From positions 1 to 33,626 of IMG/VR virus record IMGVR_UViG_3300020179_000098: a stretch of 33,626 nucleotides of DNA. One strand, given 5' to 3'. This DNA comes from a virus. The notes beneath the pieces were generated by a model that was not told the DNA's origin, did no database searches, and worked only from the letters and a program-made list of their open reading frames with translations. Positions 26,601 to 32,434 of this stretch are shown in pieces (the first letter of the stretch is position 1; each line of letters begins with the position of its first letter). Position numbers and translations under genes: made by a program.

Positions 26601-27986
26601 TTCTCTACTGGAGATCCTGTCAGAATTACAGGAAATACTCCTGTAGGCGTTGATACGGGTGCATTCTATTACATTGGATCTATTGTTCAGAATGGATTTA
26701 CACTTCACCTCACAAGATCCGATGCAGCATCATCGGTTAATGGCGTAACCTTTAATGCAGTTGGAATGGCTCAAACCGGTACAGGTACAATGACCTTTAC
26801 CGAACAAAATGTAAGATATCAAAATACAGTTAATACATCTTCAACTGATCCAACTAACTGGTCTCTACTTGCAAGTAATGATGTTGATGCTGCTAATATC
26901 GTTAGTGGTACAGTTTCACCATCTAGACTCGGTTCTGGTAGTGCAAACTCTGATACATTCTTAAATGGAAACTCTTCTTATCAGAAGGTCGTTAAGAGTG
27001 TTGGAATTGCAAGCACAACCCCAATGCAAGTAATCGCTTCCAGTTCCGATTTTGGGGTTGGATTCGCAACTCACTATGGTAATGTTGAACTTAGACTCAA
27101 TAGAGTTGCTTCTACTCTAGATGAATTCTCAACAACTGGTGTTGCTAAGTTCAAGTCTTCAACATTTACAATTGGTAGTGATGGAGCAGTAAGTATCAAG
27201 AGTTCTTCAACGGGTGATATTGATGCCGCTACACTGGGCGGATCTAATGGTGCGTTTTATCTGAACTCTGCAAACCATACAGGTACAATTCCAATTAACA
27301 GAGGTGGTACAGGTCAAACTGGCCTACCAGGCGCTGGCGCAATTCTTATTGGTAATGGTTCTGCATACAACTTAACCACAACTCCAACTTTTCAAAGTAC
27401 AGTTACATTTAATGGAAATATTGATGTAAATAACGCAACTAGTGGTGGTGGTATTGAACTTCGTGGTAGTTCCCCAACGATTAACTTCCGCGATACTGAT
27501 CATAGAGGTGCATACATCCATGTAAACAGCAACTTATTCTATGTTCTTAGAGCTTCTGGAACTGATGTTGGTAGAGGAAGTTGGGCAACAGCTGGCAGCT
27601 ACTGGCCATTTGTTATTAACTTGGAAAATAATAACGCAGAAGTTGGTGGAACTCTCACCATGTATTCTGATGTTAGATCCAAGAAGAATATTGAGACTAT
27701 CACTAATGCATTACAAAGAGTTCTCTCAATGAGAGGTGTATTTTATGAAAGAATTCTTGAAGATGAAAATGTTGAGTCCAAGCGTGAGTGTGGAGTTATC
27801 GCACAAGAAGTTCAGGAAGTTCTTCCTGAAGTAGTTCATGAAGCTGCTGGGGGCAAGGATGGACATCTATCAGTTGCATATGGAAATATTGTTGGTCTTC
27901 TCATTGAGGCAATCAAGGAACAACAGAAACAGATTGAAGACCTTAAGACATCAATTGATGAGTTAAAATCTCAGTTAGACAAATAA
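20616..27986 (+). CDS. Tail fibre with Mtd-like N-terminus, beta-helix and S74 intramolecular chaperone
   Basis: A 2456-residue fibre. Residues ~1-50 (VQIRRGTTAQH..F.GALAEVTYDTDKKTLIAHDG) are the N-terminal module shared with Mtd-type phage fibres. Residues ~160-475 contain four or five degenerate repeats of the form GATIV.V..T.GVSVG.S...V. Residues ~556-700 begin a pectate-lyase-like beta-helix (ATGSDSNDGRTKPVQSIKKAA), which is broken by three CPGGSG-type repeats (~730-1070) and resumes near 1090 (SPYIQNCTI, GNGILVDGD). Later parts carry HG..GD.V and GG.GY modules. From residue ~2349 there is a Peptidase_S74/endosialidase-type chaperone (SDVRSKKNI, CGVIAQEVQEVLPE), then a coiled coil to the end. 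By analogy with this family it should trimerise and self-cleave just before Ser2351. The Shine-Dalgarno sequence is weak. It probably recognises the host surface. Confidence 0.88.
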   Translation: MTKQVQIRRGTTAQHAVFTGALAEVTYDTDKKTLIAHDGSTIGGIELARKDFANVRKAEFPETLKVGFNTDPNYITGLTGNLNVAGVTTFAGIVTSGMSTTSSMSSWDVQIGYGNTAFIVNGNQYIGGISTVVTTRGTTATFNNFNVTGHGTTTFTLNTYVTQASGIGNTVVAVASIEGVAIGDVVSIGTYFSNVVITGFGQSTVGTSFNSDFLHTTISTTVSAGSTIISVASTAGVSIGNSFSISGVGTNVPIVGFTTVSLPIVHVNIGFTNVTAIASIGATIVAVGDTGGVSVGSSLSTATDGARDGQINNARIVGLTTATRPAYNSQFISTTLTGNVGVGVTIIPFTPTTGVSIGNSVTVSDVGGIYIVDAPIVGVNTNSVVIPVGSASTVLITSSGIVGVSTIRTDSAAVILSSAIGIGLTVGKEILFSNPTFPVTPAFLIGVGNTFAVGLSSGTTVAVSTVTNSSPAITVGYSSVSAYQIPYLQSVNIQRIQNDNSRINIQNGSFKNLEVVGIATINGLTFPTSDGLDGQVLFTDGQGNIGFTTGGGGSGSQVLVRVSQATGSDSNDGRTKPVQSIKKAAQIASFLGYYFNTGATIIVESGDYIEDNPIILYDNVNIIADSLRNVVIRPLNAGIDFFKVRNGNYITGLTFTDYINPSTRNPQHTFEYAISYDEPFNTSLSRTGYACTGVLTVQNATYDQYTGITTITTSTPHELYPGNTVRLAGLGWTCGYDETGISSFRYNETAGIGTITLRSAPNRTENGGSYIIGEKLFLHNLPFACSSEHLGVTTTIFPDGTAPTKYSFSITGVNTAAKTVTINVGVSTIAHQYLGYQKLGISTYVYTNTTGISTATTREAHGYKINDKITLTGLAFTCPGGSGITTTIFPDGTITDYNVDGYTFNITGVTTNSFTFNVGISTIPHTYSGFGAVGVSTFIYTASTGVATCVVASAHGLESGDYVTLTGLTFSCPGGSGITTTIFPDGTSPYGYTFRVSAVDNSTTFTINVGVSTIPHSYVSGGTAAKVATVEKVPTIQKVQFYPDQNTTGIRDFGIISAASTTTFAIRGPSFSTIPHYYVAGIGGTAVLSKPQIFKSPYIQNCTILSSLGGNGILVDGDKVISPNVPAVQLLAENPPVGDIPEFGKSMVAATFTMISFDGIGWRVINDGYSQVVSCFQIFCRYGSLAQSGGYLSITNSATNFGTIALRATGFSPNAFVFDRGRIAATGTSGGLQTLRVIGVGRTEQELYVLRFLDNAGVDRTSLFKPIVVEATVNPSVGVNTNTDIITIAGHPFVDGDSVVYLGNESAEPQVVIQGLVNGNIYYVQYISASTFKLYEDDSFRRSVDLRSAPSGINTFQKNNQEFIVDEIIDAHSQYQNLTLASVGSTAIFKSGQQITQSVTGGTATGFALTYHNSSRSLIVSVEAVGGVRRFFSTTGGNIVDHGGSPIAVGVTQIAGITTYRTIEFKVDSTVTGNVIQGIGSLPVTYRCNLHRPSIVNSSSHTWEFSGSGTDYNALPQNGGKSDPTSEQVSELGGRVYASGTNELGDFKIGSQITAFNRTGNIIFNNKVSIGELDSIRLTLSGGVAVEEFSTDTNLGEGELGGPLNKRVSTQLAVRSFMSNRLGTFIDKTVSQNAVPNAVVQLNSSGQINPDLIPPKVVNYTRTNVSTGRTVLVNEIPAINILNGDTVVEPDLSYVLIQDVVGQYLILDGDSADYNFNNGDSVVSALAAAAVGVVTVPPIGVGIGTTISPYVGYGATGLVKGVLLGAPIQNGGSGYTTPGIYTCFLQSTTGIGTSALAEVTVSAAGTVRDVNIKTGGRYYQSGNILTAIDSEVGGRSGGGAFTVIVNDVETRLYLKLTNNQKFAGTVALPDYIADGNAVGISTTLNLDVSYEIDPTTIETGGDVDFPNDRIVLGVGHTFQNGDAVKYVTNGGTNITGVIEDTTYYVKRVGVSSVELHSTYAISSRQDLSGSGIGTHALIRCGVSTSKDTITFVNHGFSTGDPVRITGNTPVGVDTGAFYYIGSIVQNGFTLHLTRSDAASSVNGVTFNAVGMAQTGTGTMTFTEQNVRYQNTVNTSSTDPTNWSLLASNDVDAANIVSGTVSPSRLGSGSANSDTFLNGNSSYQKVVKSVGIASTTPMQVIASSSDFGVGFATHYGNVELRLNRVASTLDEFSTTGVAKFKSSTFTIGSDGAVSIKSSSTGDIDAATLGGSNGAFYLNSANHTGTIPINRGGTGQTGLPGAGAILIGNGSAYNLTTTPTFQSTVTFNGNIDVNNATSGGGIELRGSSPTINFRDTDHRGAYIHVNSNLFYVLRASGTDVGRGSWATAGSYWPFVINLENNNAEVGGTLTMYSDVRSKKNIETITNALQRVLSMRGVFYERILEDENVESKRECGVIAQEVQEVLPEVVHEAAGGKDGHLSVAYGNIVGLLIEAIKEQQKQIEDLKTSIDELKSQLDK
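22832..23690 (+). repeat. Three CPGGSG-type repeats inserted in the tail fibre
   Basis: Units start near 22832, 23133 and 23415 (spacing ~301 and ~282 bases). Each reads GIST..Y....GI.T.......HG, then LTGL.F.CPGGSGITTTIFPDG, then Y.F.I.GV.....TINVGVSTIPH.Y; the first unit is the most diverged. The same units occur at the left edge of the window (bases ~60-470) in a different protein. Confidence 0.8.
27660..27983 (+). other. S74 intramolecular chaperone domain of the tail fibre
   Basis: Residues 2349-2456 contain the S-D-x-R-x-K pattern (Ser2351, Asp2352, Arg2354, Lys2356), the GVIAQEV block and a terminal coiled coil. In endosialidase-type fibres this domain assists trimerisation and is released by self-cleavage before the conserved Ser. 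Cleavage here is inferred from conservation. Confidence 0.85.
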
Positions 27987-27989
27987 ATA
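27982..27989 (+). promoter_or_regulatory. Late promoter candidate (AATAAATA)
   Basis: One mismatch from TATAAATA and overlapping the TAA stop of the tail fibre (27984-27986). It lies 22 bases before the first C1q-like gene. Confidence 0.5.
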
Positions 27990-27997
27990 TAGATAAC

Positions 27998-28002
27998 GGA
28001 GG
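27998..28002 (+). promoter_or_regulatory. Strong ribosome binding site (GGAGG)
   Basis: GGAGG nine bases before the ATG at 28012. It is the best Shine-Dalgarno match in the window, suggesting high expression of the first C1q-like protein. Confidence 0.7.
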
Positions 28003-28011
28003 TTCTGGCTT

Positions 28012-28605
28012 ATGGCTATTACGATTGGATCAAATTTTGTAAGAAGTGATGGATCAATGGACTGGCGGGTGAGTACATCCAACGTTGTGGAAAGATTCAC
28101 AACACAAGCCATTGCTTCTGGTAATGATTACCAGCCAGCATTTAGTTATCATGGAACTAATGGTTGGGTATATTACTCGGCAAATACTTGGAATGAAATG
28201 CGTGATAATTATTGGGGAGGTTTAGCTGGATATCAAAAGGGTCCGGGATCTTATGGGATGAACTCTAACTGGAGATATTATGCCCCTAGACAAGGTTATT
28301 ACTATTTTCACGTAGATCTCTATACATTATGCGATAGTAACGATACGAATAATTATACTCACTTGTTATTTGGTAGAAATGGTAATGTGAGTTGGATGCC
28401 TAGTGGAAGAACTCCATATACAATTTATGGTCATGGAAATAAGAGAGGTAGTGGTGGTGGCCAATATCCAAGTGGACCAAATATTTCAGCAGTAATGTTT
28501 TTAACTGAAGGTCAATATTGTAGTGTATATAATTACAAAGGTAATAGTACAAGTACAAGAGTTTACATGGCTCATAGTTATTTTTGTGGTCACTTAATTT
28601 CTTAA
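28012..28605 (+). CDS. C1q/TNF-like adhesin-type protein, copy 1
   Basis: A 197-residue protein that looks like a free-standing C1q/TNF-type jelly roll. It has GSYGMNSNWRYYAPRQGYYYF (the F.AP..G.Y.F core of C1q domains), a LTEGQYCSVYNY strand where C1q domains have L..GD.V, and a final YFCGHLIS like the C1q terminus FSG.LI. By my count it has 22 Tyr and 6 Trp, which is very aromatic. It is the first of three tandem paralogues. C1q-like domains trimerise and bind ligands, so a fibre-tip or decoration role is plausible. No signal peptide or coiled-coil stalk is present, so it would need another protein to anchor it. Confidence 0.75.
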   Translation: MAITIGSNFVRSDGSMDWRVSTSNVVERFTTQAIASGNDYQPAFSYHGTNGWVYYSANTWNEMRDNYWGGLAGYQKGPGSYGMNSNWRYYAPRQGYYYFHVDLYTLCDSNDTNNYTHLLFGRNGNVSWMPSGRTPYTIYGHGNKRGSGGGQYPSGPNISAVMFLTEGQYCSVYNYKGNSTSTRVYMAHSYFCGHLIS

Positions 28606-28620
28606 GAGAGGGTATCAATA

Positions 28621-29205
28621 ATGGCAATTACAATAACCAGTAATAATGTTATCTCAAATACTGATCTAAGATTTAGACCAGGAAATACCGATTACCCTTT
28701 ATATTATTACTCAAATGGACCAAGATATAGTGATAGAACACCAGCATTTACTGCAGAAGGTACTGCAGGTTGGTTGTATCATAATAATATGAGTGGTGGT
28801 GCTAGTGCTGGAAATGCAGTGTTTGCAAATGCAATGGGTTGGAACTGGCAGCAGCAGGGTGCAGGATCTTATGGAATGAATTCAAATGGAAGATATTATG
28901 CACCTCTTTCTGGATACTATTATTTTTATTTTTCAACATATTTTCATAATGATAATAACTCTACAAATTATATTCACTTAAATTTTGTAAAAAATGATGG
29001 ATATGGTTGGAATAATGGAAGAACGCCACATAACATATATGGTCACGGAACCCCCTACACTTATGAGGATGGAATAGTAGTTTCTTGCAACATGTATCTA
29101 GGTCAGGGCGAATATTGTGCTATTAGACCTCCATACTGGAACAGTAATAATCAATCCAGAATTTATGCATCTCACTCAACATTTTCTGGTTGTCTTATTG
29201 GATAA
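28621..29205 (+). CDS. C1q/TNF-like adhesin-type protein, copy 2
   Basis: A 194-residue paralogue of the 28012-28605 protein. It shares GSYGMNSNGRYYAPLSGYYYF, a NYIHLNF strand, GRTPHNIYGHG and the C-terminal FSGCLIG. The first ~70 residues (RFRPGNTDYPLYYYS, AGWLYHNNMSGG) differ substantially, as expected if the exposed loops carry specificity. The Shine-Dalgarno sequence is GAGAGGG at 28606-28612, and only 15 bases separate it from copy 1, so the two are probably on one transcript. Confidence 0.75.
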   Translation: MAITITSNNVISNTDLRFRPGNTDYPLYYYSNGPRYSDRTPAFTAEGTAGWLYHNNMSGGASAGNAVFANAMGWNWQQQGAGSYGMNSNGRYYAPLSGYYYFYFSTYFHNDNNSTNYIHLNFVKNDGYGWNNGRTPHNIYGHGTPYTYEDGIVVSCNMYLGQGEYCAIRPPYWNSNNQSRIYASHSTFSGCLIG

Positions 29206-29208
29206 ATA
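29201..29208 (+). promoter_or_regulatory. Late promoter candidate (GATAAATA)
   Basis: One mismatch from TATAAATA; it contains the TAA stop of copy 2 (29203-29205) and lies 22 bases before copy 3. Confidence 0.5.
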
Positions 29209-29216
29209 TTTTTAAT

Positions 29217-29222
29217 AGGAGA
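29217..29222 (+). promoter_or_regulatory. Ribosome binding site (AGGAGA) for copy 3
   Basis: AGGAGA eight bases before the ATG at 29231. Confidence 0.65.
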
Positions 29223-29230
29223 ACTCTAAA

Positions 29231-29827
29231 ATGGCAATCATCATAGGCGATAATTATATTGGTTGCGATCAAGCAACGATGAGTTTTAATGTTAATACCA
29301 ATACTAATGTCGCCAATATCAATAGTACGAGTGGAAGACAGTTTAATACTCCATCTTTTTATGCTACTTGCACTCAAGATGCCTGGAGATATTGGGGTCA
29401 AATGAGTGGGGCCAACACCTGGAGAAATACAGATGCTTGGGGAACAAATAATAATTGGGCAGTAACGCAGAGAGCTCAAGGATCATATGGTTTTGATACA
29501 ACTTACGGCAGATATTATGCTCCAGTAAGTGGATATTATGTTTTTGGTCAGACATACTATGCATATAGTGATAGTAATGCATATAATTACATGCATATCA
29601 ATTTTAATAAAAATAATGGAACAGGTTATAACGGCCAGGGCCGCCATGGTCATTCAATCTTTGGACATCCAGACCACATTTCACATCAAGCAGGAATAAA
29701 TCATGAGAGTGTAATTTATTGTGATCAAGGTCAGTTTGTAAATCCAGCTCCATATCTAGGAACTGGAAATGGTGCTGGTAGAATTTATATGGGCCACTTC
29801 CATTTCTATGGACACCTGTGTCCATAA
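29231..29827 (+). CDS. C1q/TNF-like adhesin-type protein, copy 3
   Basis: A 198-residue paralogue of the two preceding proteins. The core GSYGFDTTYGRYYAPVSGYYVF, the NYMHINFNKNNGTGY strand pair, an HSIFGHP loop and the C-terminal HFHFYGHLCP align with them. It is the most diverged, with a different N-terminal ~75 residues and a His-rich loop (GRHGHSIFGHPDHISHQAG) that could bind metal (inference). It has its own near-consensus late promoter and a good Shine-Dalgarno sequence. Confidence 0.75.
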   Translation: MAIIIGDNYIGCDQATMSFNVNTNTNVANINSTSGRQFNTPSFYATCTQDAWRYWGQMSGANTWRNTDAWGTNNNWAVTQRAQGSYGFDTTYGRYYAPVSGYYVFGQTYYAYSDSNAYNYMHINFNKNNGTGYNGQGRHGHSIFGHPDHISHQAGINHESVIYCDQGQFVNPAPYLGTGNGAGRIYMGHFHFYGHLCP

Positions 29828-29829
29828 TA

Positions 29830-29837
29830 TATAAATA
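29830..29837 (+). promoter_or_regulatory. Late promoter (TATAAATA)
   Basis: Exact T4 late octamer two bases after the stop at 29827, 24 bases before the ATG at 29862. Confidence 0.7.
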
Positions 29838-29845
29838 GTAAAAAA

Positions 29846-29850
29846 AGGAG
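29846..29850 (+). promoter_or_regulatory. Ribosome binding site (AGGAG)
   Basis: AGGAG, 11 bases before the ATG at 29862. Confidence 0.6.
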
Positions 29851-29861
29851 ATTTTAGAACA

Positions 29862-30206
29862 ATGGCTGTAACTCTGAGTGTAGAATTAACTGATCTGGAG
29901 TATGCTGCTCTCGCTCATATTGCAGTAGATCCTCATGATTGGTTTCAAGACATGGTAAAACTTCGTTGCAGAAATACAATTGCAGAAGTAGCCAATAATA
30001 GAATTAAAGAAATGATTGCAGATCCTGCAGTAACAACAATTCCTGCAGATAAAAATACAATTTTCCAAAATATGATGGATTCTGGGGAGTTAAAATCTTT
30101 AGCTCAAATGACTGAAGAAGAAACTGAAAGAACGAGAGCCATGGTAACAACTATGGGAGATCTTATCCCAGAAACTCCTGCTTTAAATGCAGATCATTTA
30201 AAATAA
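29862..30206 (+). CDS. Small conserved phage protein near fibre genes
   Basis: A 114-residue, mostly helical protein with ELTDLEYAALAHIAVDPHDW at the N-terminus and a TTIPADKNTIF segment in the middle. I recall small proteins with this LEY.AL...A.DP..W pattern, followed by ADP..T.IPADK, in the fibre regions of many phages; their function is not established to my knowledge. It has its own late promoter and Shine-Dalgarno sequence. Its 3' end overlaps the convergent minus-strand gene by nine bases. Confidence 0.75.
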   Translation: MAVTLSVELTDLEYAALAHIAVDPHDWFQDMVKLRCRNTIAEVANNRIKEMIADPAVTTIPADKNTIFQNMMDSGELKSLAQMTEEETERTRAMVTTMGDLIPETPALNADHLK

Positions 30207-30806
30207 GCATTTCAAATTAAAAGAGATACTAATTCTATAATTTTTAGATTCTTTTACTGAGTGTAAAAATTCAGAGGGAAATATGATTATATTTCCCTCT
30301 TTTATGTTGTCTGTAAAATATAAATTACCTGGAGATTCTGCATATTCATATTTTGTGCCGTGTGCATAAAAAATAGTAGTATTTGGTTCATTTAGTTCCA
30401 ACAGATAAATTCCTGAAAAGGTAGAGCCCGAGTGTTCATGTACTTCTTGAGAATAACCTGGTTGATAAACGTTGTACCAGATTTCTTCCAATATGGTTTG
30501 TTTGGGATTTTTTCTGCCGGCGTAAGAAGGATGATTAAATAGATCTTGCAAGGCTGGATCTATTATTTCGTTTACAATTTTTTCTGTAAAAATACTTTTT
30601 ACTTCTTCACTATCTCGTTCAAAGAAAGAAGTAATAATTTCACAGTTCCAGACACTATTTGCATTTTTTCTTATTTGATTTGGATAATTGTAAAATTTTT
30701 TATCTTTACTTTGTTCTTCTATGGTTGAAAATATTTGTTCTTTTATTTCTTTGTGATTTTTAACTTCTTTGATGAAAAGAAATGGTGCTGGCCAAGAAAG
30801 TAACAT
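30198..30806 (-). CDS. 2OG-Fe(II) oxygenase family protein (PF13759-like)
   Basis: A 202-residue protein and the only convincing minus-strand gene in the window. The pattern matches the short phage-type 2OG-Fe(II) oxygenases: W-N at residues 109-112, HEHSGSTFSGIYLLEL (His123, His125), a GNIIIFPSEFLHSV block (His182), and RISISFN (Arg191 as the likely 2-oxoglutarate ligand). The family hydroxylates or oxidises substrates using 2-oxoglutarate, O2 and iron; the substrate here is unknown. It is transcribed divergently from the halogenase and converges with the 29862-30206 gene. No clear Shine-Dalgarno sequence precedes its ATG. The length is normal for the family and no key residue is missing. 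Confidence 0.8.
   Translation of the reverse strand: MLLSWPAPFLFIKEVKNHKEIKEQIFSTIEEQSKDKKFYNYPNQIRKNANSVWNCEIITSFFERDSEEVKSIFTEKIVNEIIDPALQDLFNHPSYAGRKNPKQTILEEIWYNVYQPGYSQEVHEHSGSTFSGIYLLELNEPNTTIFYAHGTKYEYAESPGNLYFTDNIKEGNIIIFPSEFLHSVKESKNYRISISFNLKCLF
30273..30300 (+). terminator. Hairpin, probable terminator of the fibre-region transcript
   Basis: A perfect 12-bp stem (AGAGGGAAATAT, 30273-30284, with ATATTTCCCTCT, 30289-30300) and a GATT loop, followed by TTTA. It lies 66 bases past the plus-strand stop at 30206 but inside the minus-strand oxygenase CDS. The T-run is short on the plus strand. Confidence 0.5.
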
Positions 30807-30880
30807 AAAACATCATAAAAATAGTATAATATATAGTATGTTAAAACATATTGAAGTTTGTTAATTTTTGGAGAATATTA
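30807..30880. promoter_or_regulatory. Divergent intergenic region with -10-like element
   Basis: Very AT-rich spacer between the divergent oxygenase and halogenase genes. TATAAT at 30825-30830 is a perfect sigma70-type -10 hexamer for the plus strand, but no clear TTGACA lies about 17 bases upstream. There is no TATAAATA octamer here, so this cassette may be expressed at a different time from the flanking late genes. Confidence 0.4.
30870..30874 (+). promoter_or_regulatory. Ribosome binding site (GGAGA) fixing the halogenase start
   Basis: GGAGA six bases before the ATG at 30881. It favours that ATG over the in-frame TTG at 30851. Confidence 0.7.
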
Positions 30881-32434
30881 ATGAGAATTAATAAGGTCGT
30901 GATTGTTGGCGGCGGAAGTTCGGGATGGATGACTGCAGCGGGACTATGTAAAAATTTTGATGATTTAGATGTAACACTCATTGAATCTAAAGATATTAAA
31001 ACAATGGGTGTTGGCGAGTCTACTCTTGGTCAATTTAATAGTTTTTTACGACTAATTGGTCTAGATAAAGACGATTATTGGATGAAAGAAGTTGACGGTA
31101 CATATAAAATTTCTATTAAATTTACAGATTTCAGAGAAAAAGACTCTGTATTTCACTACCCATTTGGCCATCATAATGCAGAAAATATTCCTAGAGGATT
31201 GGATTGTTGGCCCTTGTTAAGGCAGATAAATCCAGAATACAATACTTTAGAAAAATTTGCTAGATTTTACCATCCTTTTGTTCATCTTGCTGAAGAAGGT
31301 AAGATGACGTATAACGATGATGATAGTTTAGTAGGTTTTAAATTTAAGAGTGATACTGCATACCATATAGATGCTATCAAATTTGGAATATTTTTAAGAG
31401 ATAAGATTTGTTTGCCTGCAGGCGTTCATCATATTACTGAAGAAATTATTGATATTAAGAAAAAAGAAAATGGAGATATTGATTATCTCTTATCTGAATC
31501 TGGAATAAAATTAGAAGCAGATCTTTTTATAGACTGTACAGGATTCAAGTCACTTCTTCTTGAAGAAACAATGGGATCTAAATTTATTTCATTTAATGAA
31601 ACTTTGGTCAATGATAAAGCATTGGCTGCAAAAGTTCAGTATAATGATATTGAAAAAGAAATGGAAAATGTTACAAATTGCACTGCTATTAAAAATGGGT
31701 GGGTTTGGAATATTCCACTATGGAATAGAATTGGTACAGGATATTGTTATTCAAGTAAATTTGTTTCAAGAGAGCAAGCTGAAATTGAATTTAGAAACCA
31801 TCTAAAAAAACAAGGAAAAGAATTGCCGGATGATTATGAATTCAATGAGATTAATATTCGTCATGGTAAAAGAGAAAAAGGTTGGGTAGGAAATGTTCTT
31901 GGTGTTGGTCTTTCTTACGGATTTATTGAACCTCTAGAATCTACCGGACTATTAACAACTCATGAAAACATTTATAAGTTAGTCAGAACTTTACAAAGAA
32001 GAGATCGTTGGGTTTGTGGTCTTGATAAATCTATCTACAATAGATGGTTAGATGAACTATTAGATGGATGTAGATCTTTTATTGAGATGCACTATGCACT
32101 TTCAATGAGAGATGATACTGAATATTGGAAACATGTCACAAGTATCCCATATATCAATGAATATGATGTTCACCAATTAGAAGTTGGTGTTTTTAGGCAT
32201 CCAAACTTTGGTGGATTAATTGGAGGACTTCCATATATTGCTGCTGGTATGGGTTATCTCCCAACATATGTTTTAGGAACTGGTGCTCCAGGAAGTGGAA
32301 CAATTTCTCCCGAAGAAGTTGAGTACTTTAATGATATCAATAAACAATTTATGATGTTTACAGACCAAATTAAAGCGTATGTAGACACACTACCTACACA
32401 TTATCAATTCTTAAAAGACAATATTTACTCATGA
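30881..32434 (+). CDS. Flavin-dependent halogenase (tryptophan halogenase family)
   Basis: A 517-residue protein, a typical length for the family. Halogenases of this type use FADH2, O2 and halide to make HOX, which reacts via a lysine with the substrate. Visible motifs are the FAD-binding VIVGGGSSGW (residues 7-16), GVGEST (43-48), the catalytic Lys76 in GTYKISIKF (PrnA Lys79 position), the diagnostic W274-x-W276-x-I-P motif, and EPLESTG (350-356), which includes the conserved Glu region. All expected residues are present, so activity is likely. A marine cyanophage relative (VirX1, phage Syn10) has been described as a flavin-dependent halogenase that prefers iodide. No flavin reductase is visible nearby; the host must supply FADH2. 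Its stop overlaps the next start (ATGA, 32431-32434). The substrate is unknown. Confidence 0.88.
   Translation: MRINKVVIVGGGSSGWMTAAGLCKNFDDLDVTLIESKDIKTMGVGESTLGQFNSFLRLIGLDKDDYWMKEVDGTYKISIKFTDFREKDSVFHYPFGHHNAENIPRGLDCWPLLRQINPEYNTLEKFARFYHPFVHLAEEGKMTYNDDDSLVGFKFKSDTAYHIDAIKFGIFLRDKICLPAGVHHITEEIIDIKKKENGDIDYLLSESGIKLEADLFIDCTGFKSLLLEETMGSKFISFNETLVNDKALAAKVQYNDIEKEMENVTNCTAIKNGWVWNIPLWNRIGTGYCYSSKFVSREQAEIEFRNHLKKQGKELPDDYEFNEINIRHGKREKGWVGNVLGVGLSYGFIEPLESTGLLTTHENIYKLVRTLQRRDRWVCGLDKSIYNRWLDELLDGCRSFIEMHYALSMRDDTEYWKHVTSIPYINEYDVHQLEVGVFRHPNFGGLIGGLPYIAAGMGYLPTYVLGTGAPGSGTISPEEVEYFNDINKQFMMFTDQIKAYVDTLPTHYQFLKDNIYS

Noticed and set aside
20616-29827. Diversity-generating retroelement acting on the Mtd-like fibre
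   Set aside because: Only the N-terminal module resembles Mtd. No reverse transcriptase, and no template/variable repeat pair, was seen in the window.
30851-30853. TTG as the halogenase start
   Set aside because: The ATG at 30881 has a well-placed GGAGA and directly precedes the FAD-binding motif, as in the family.
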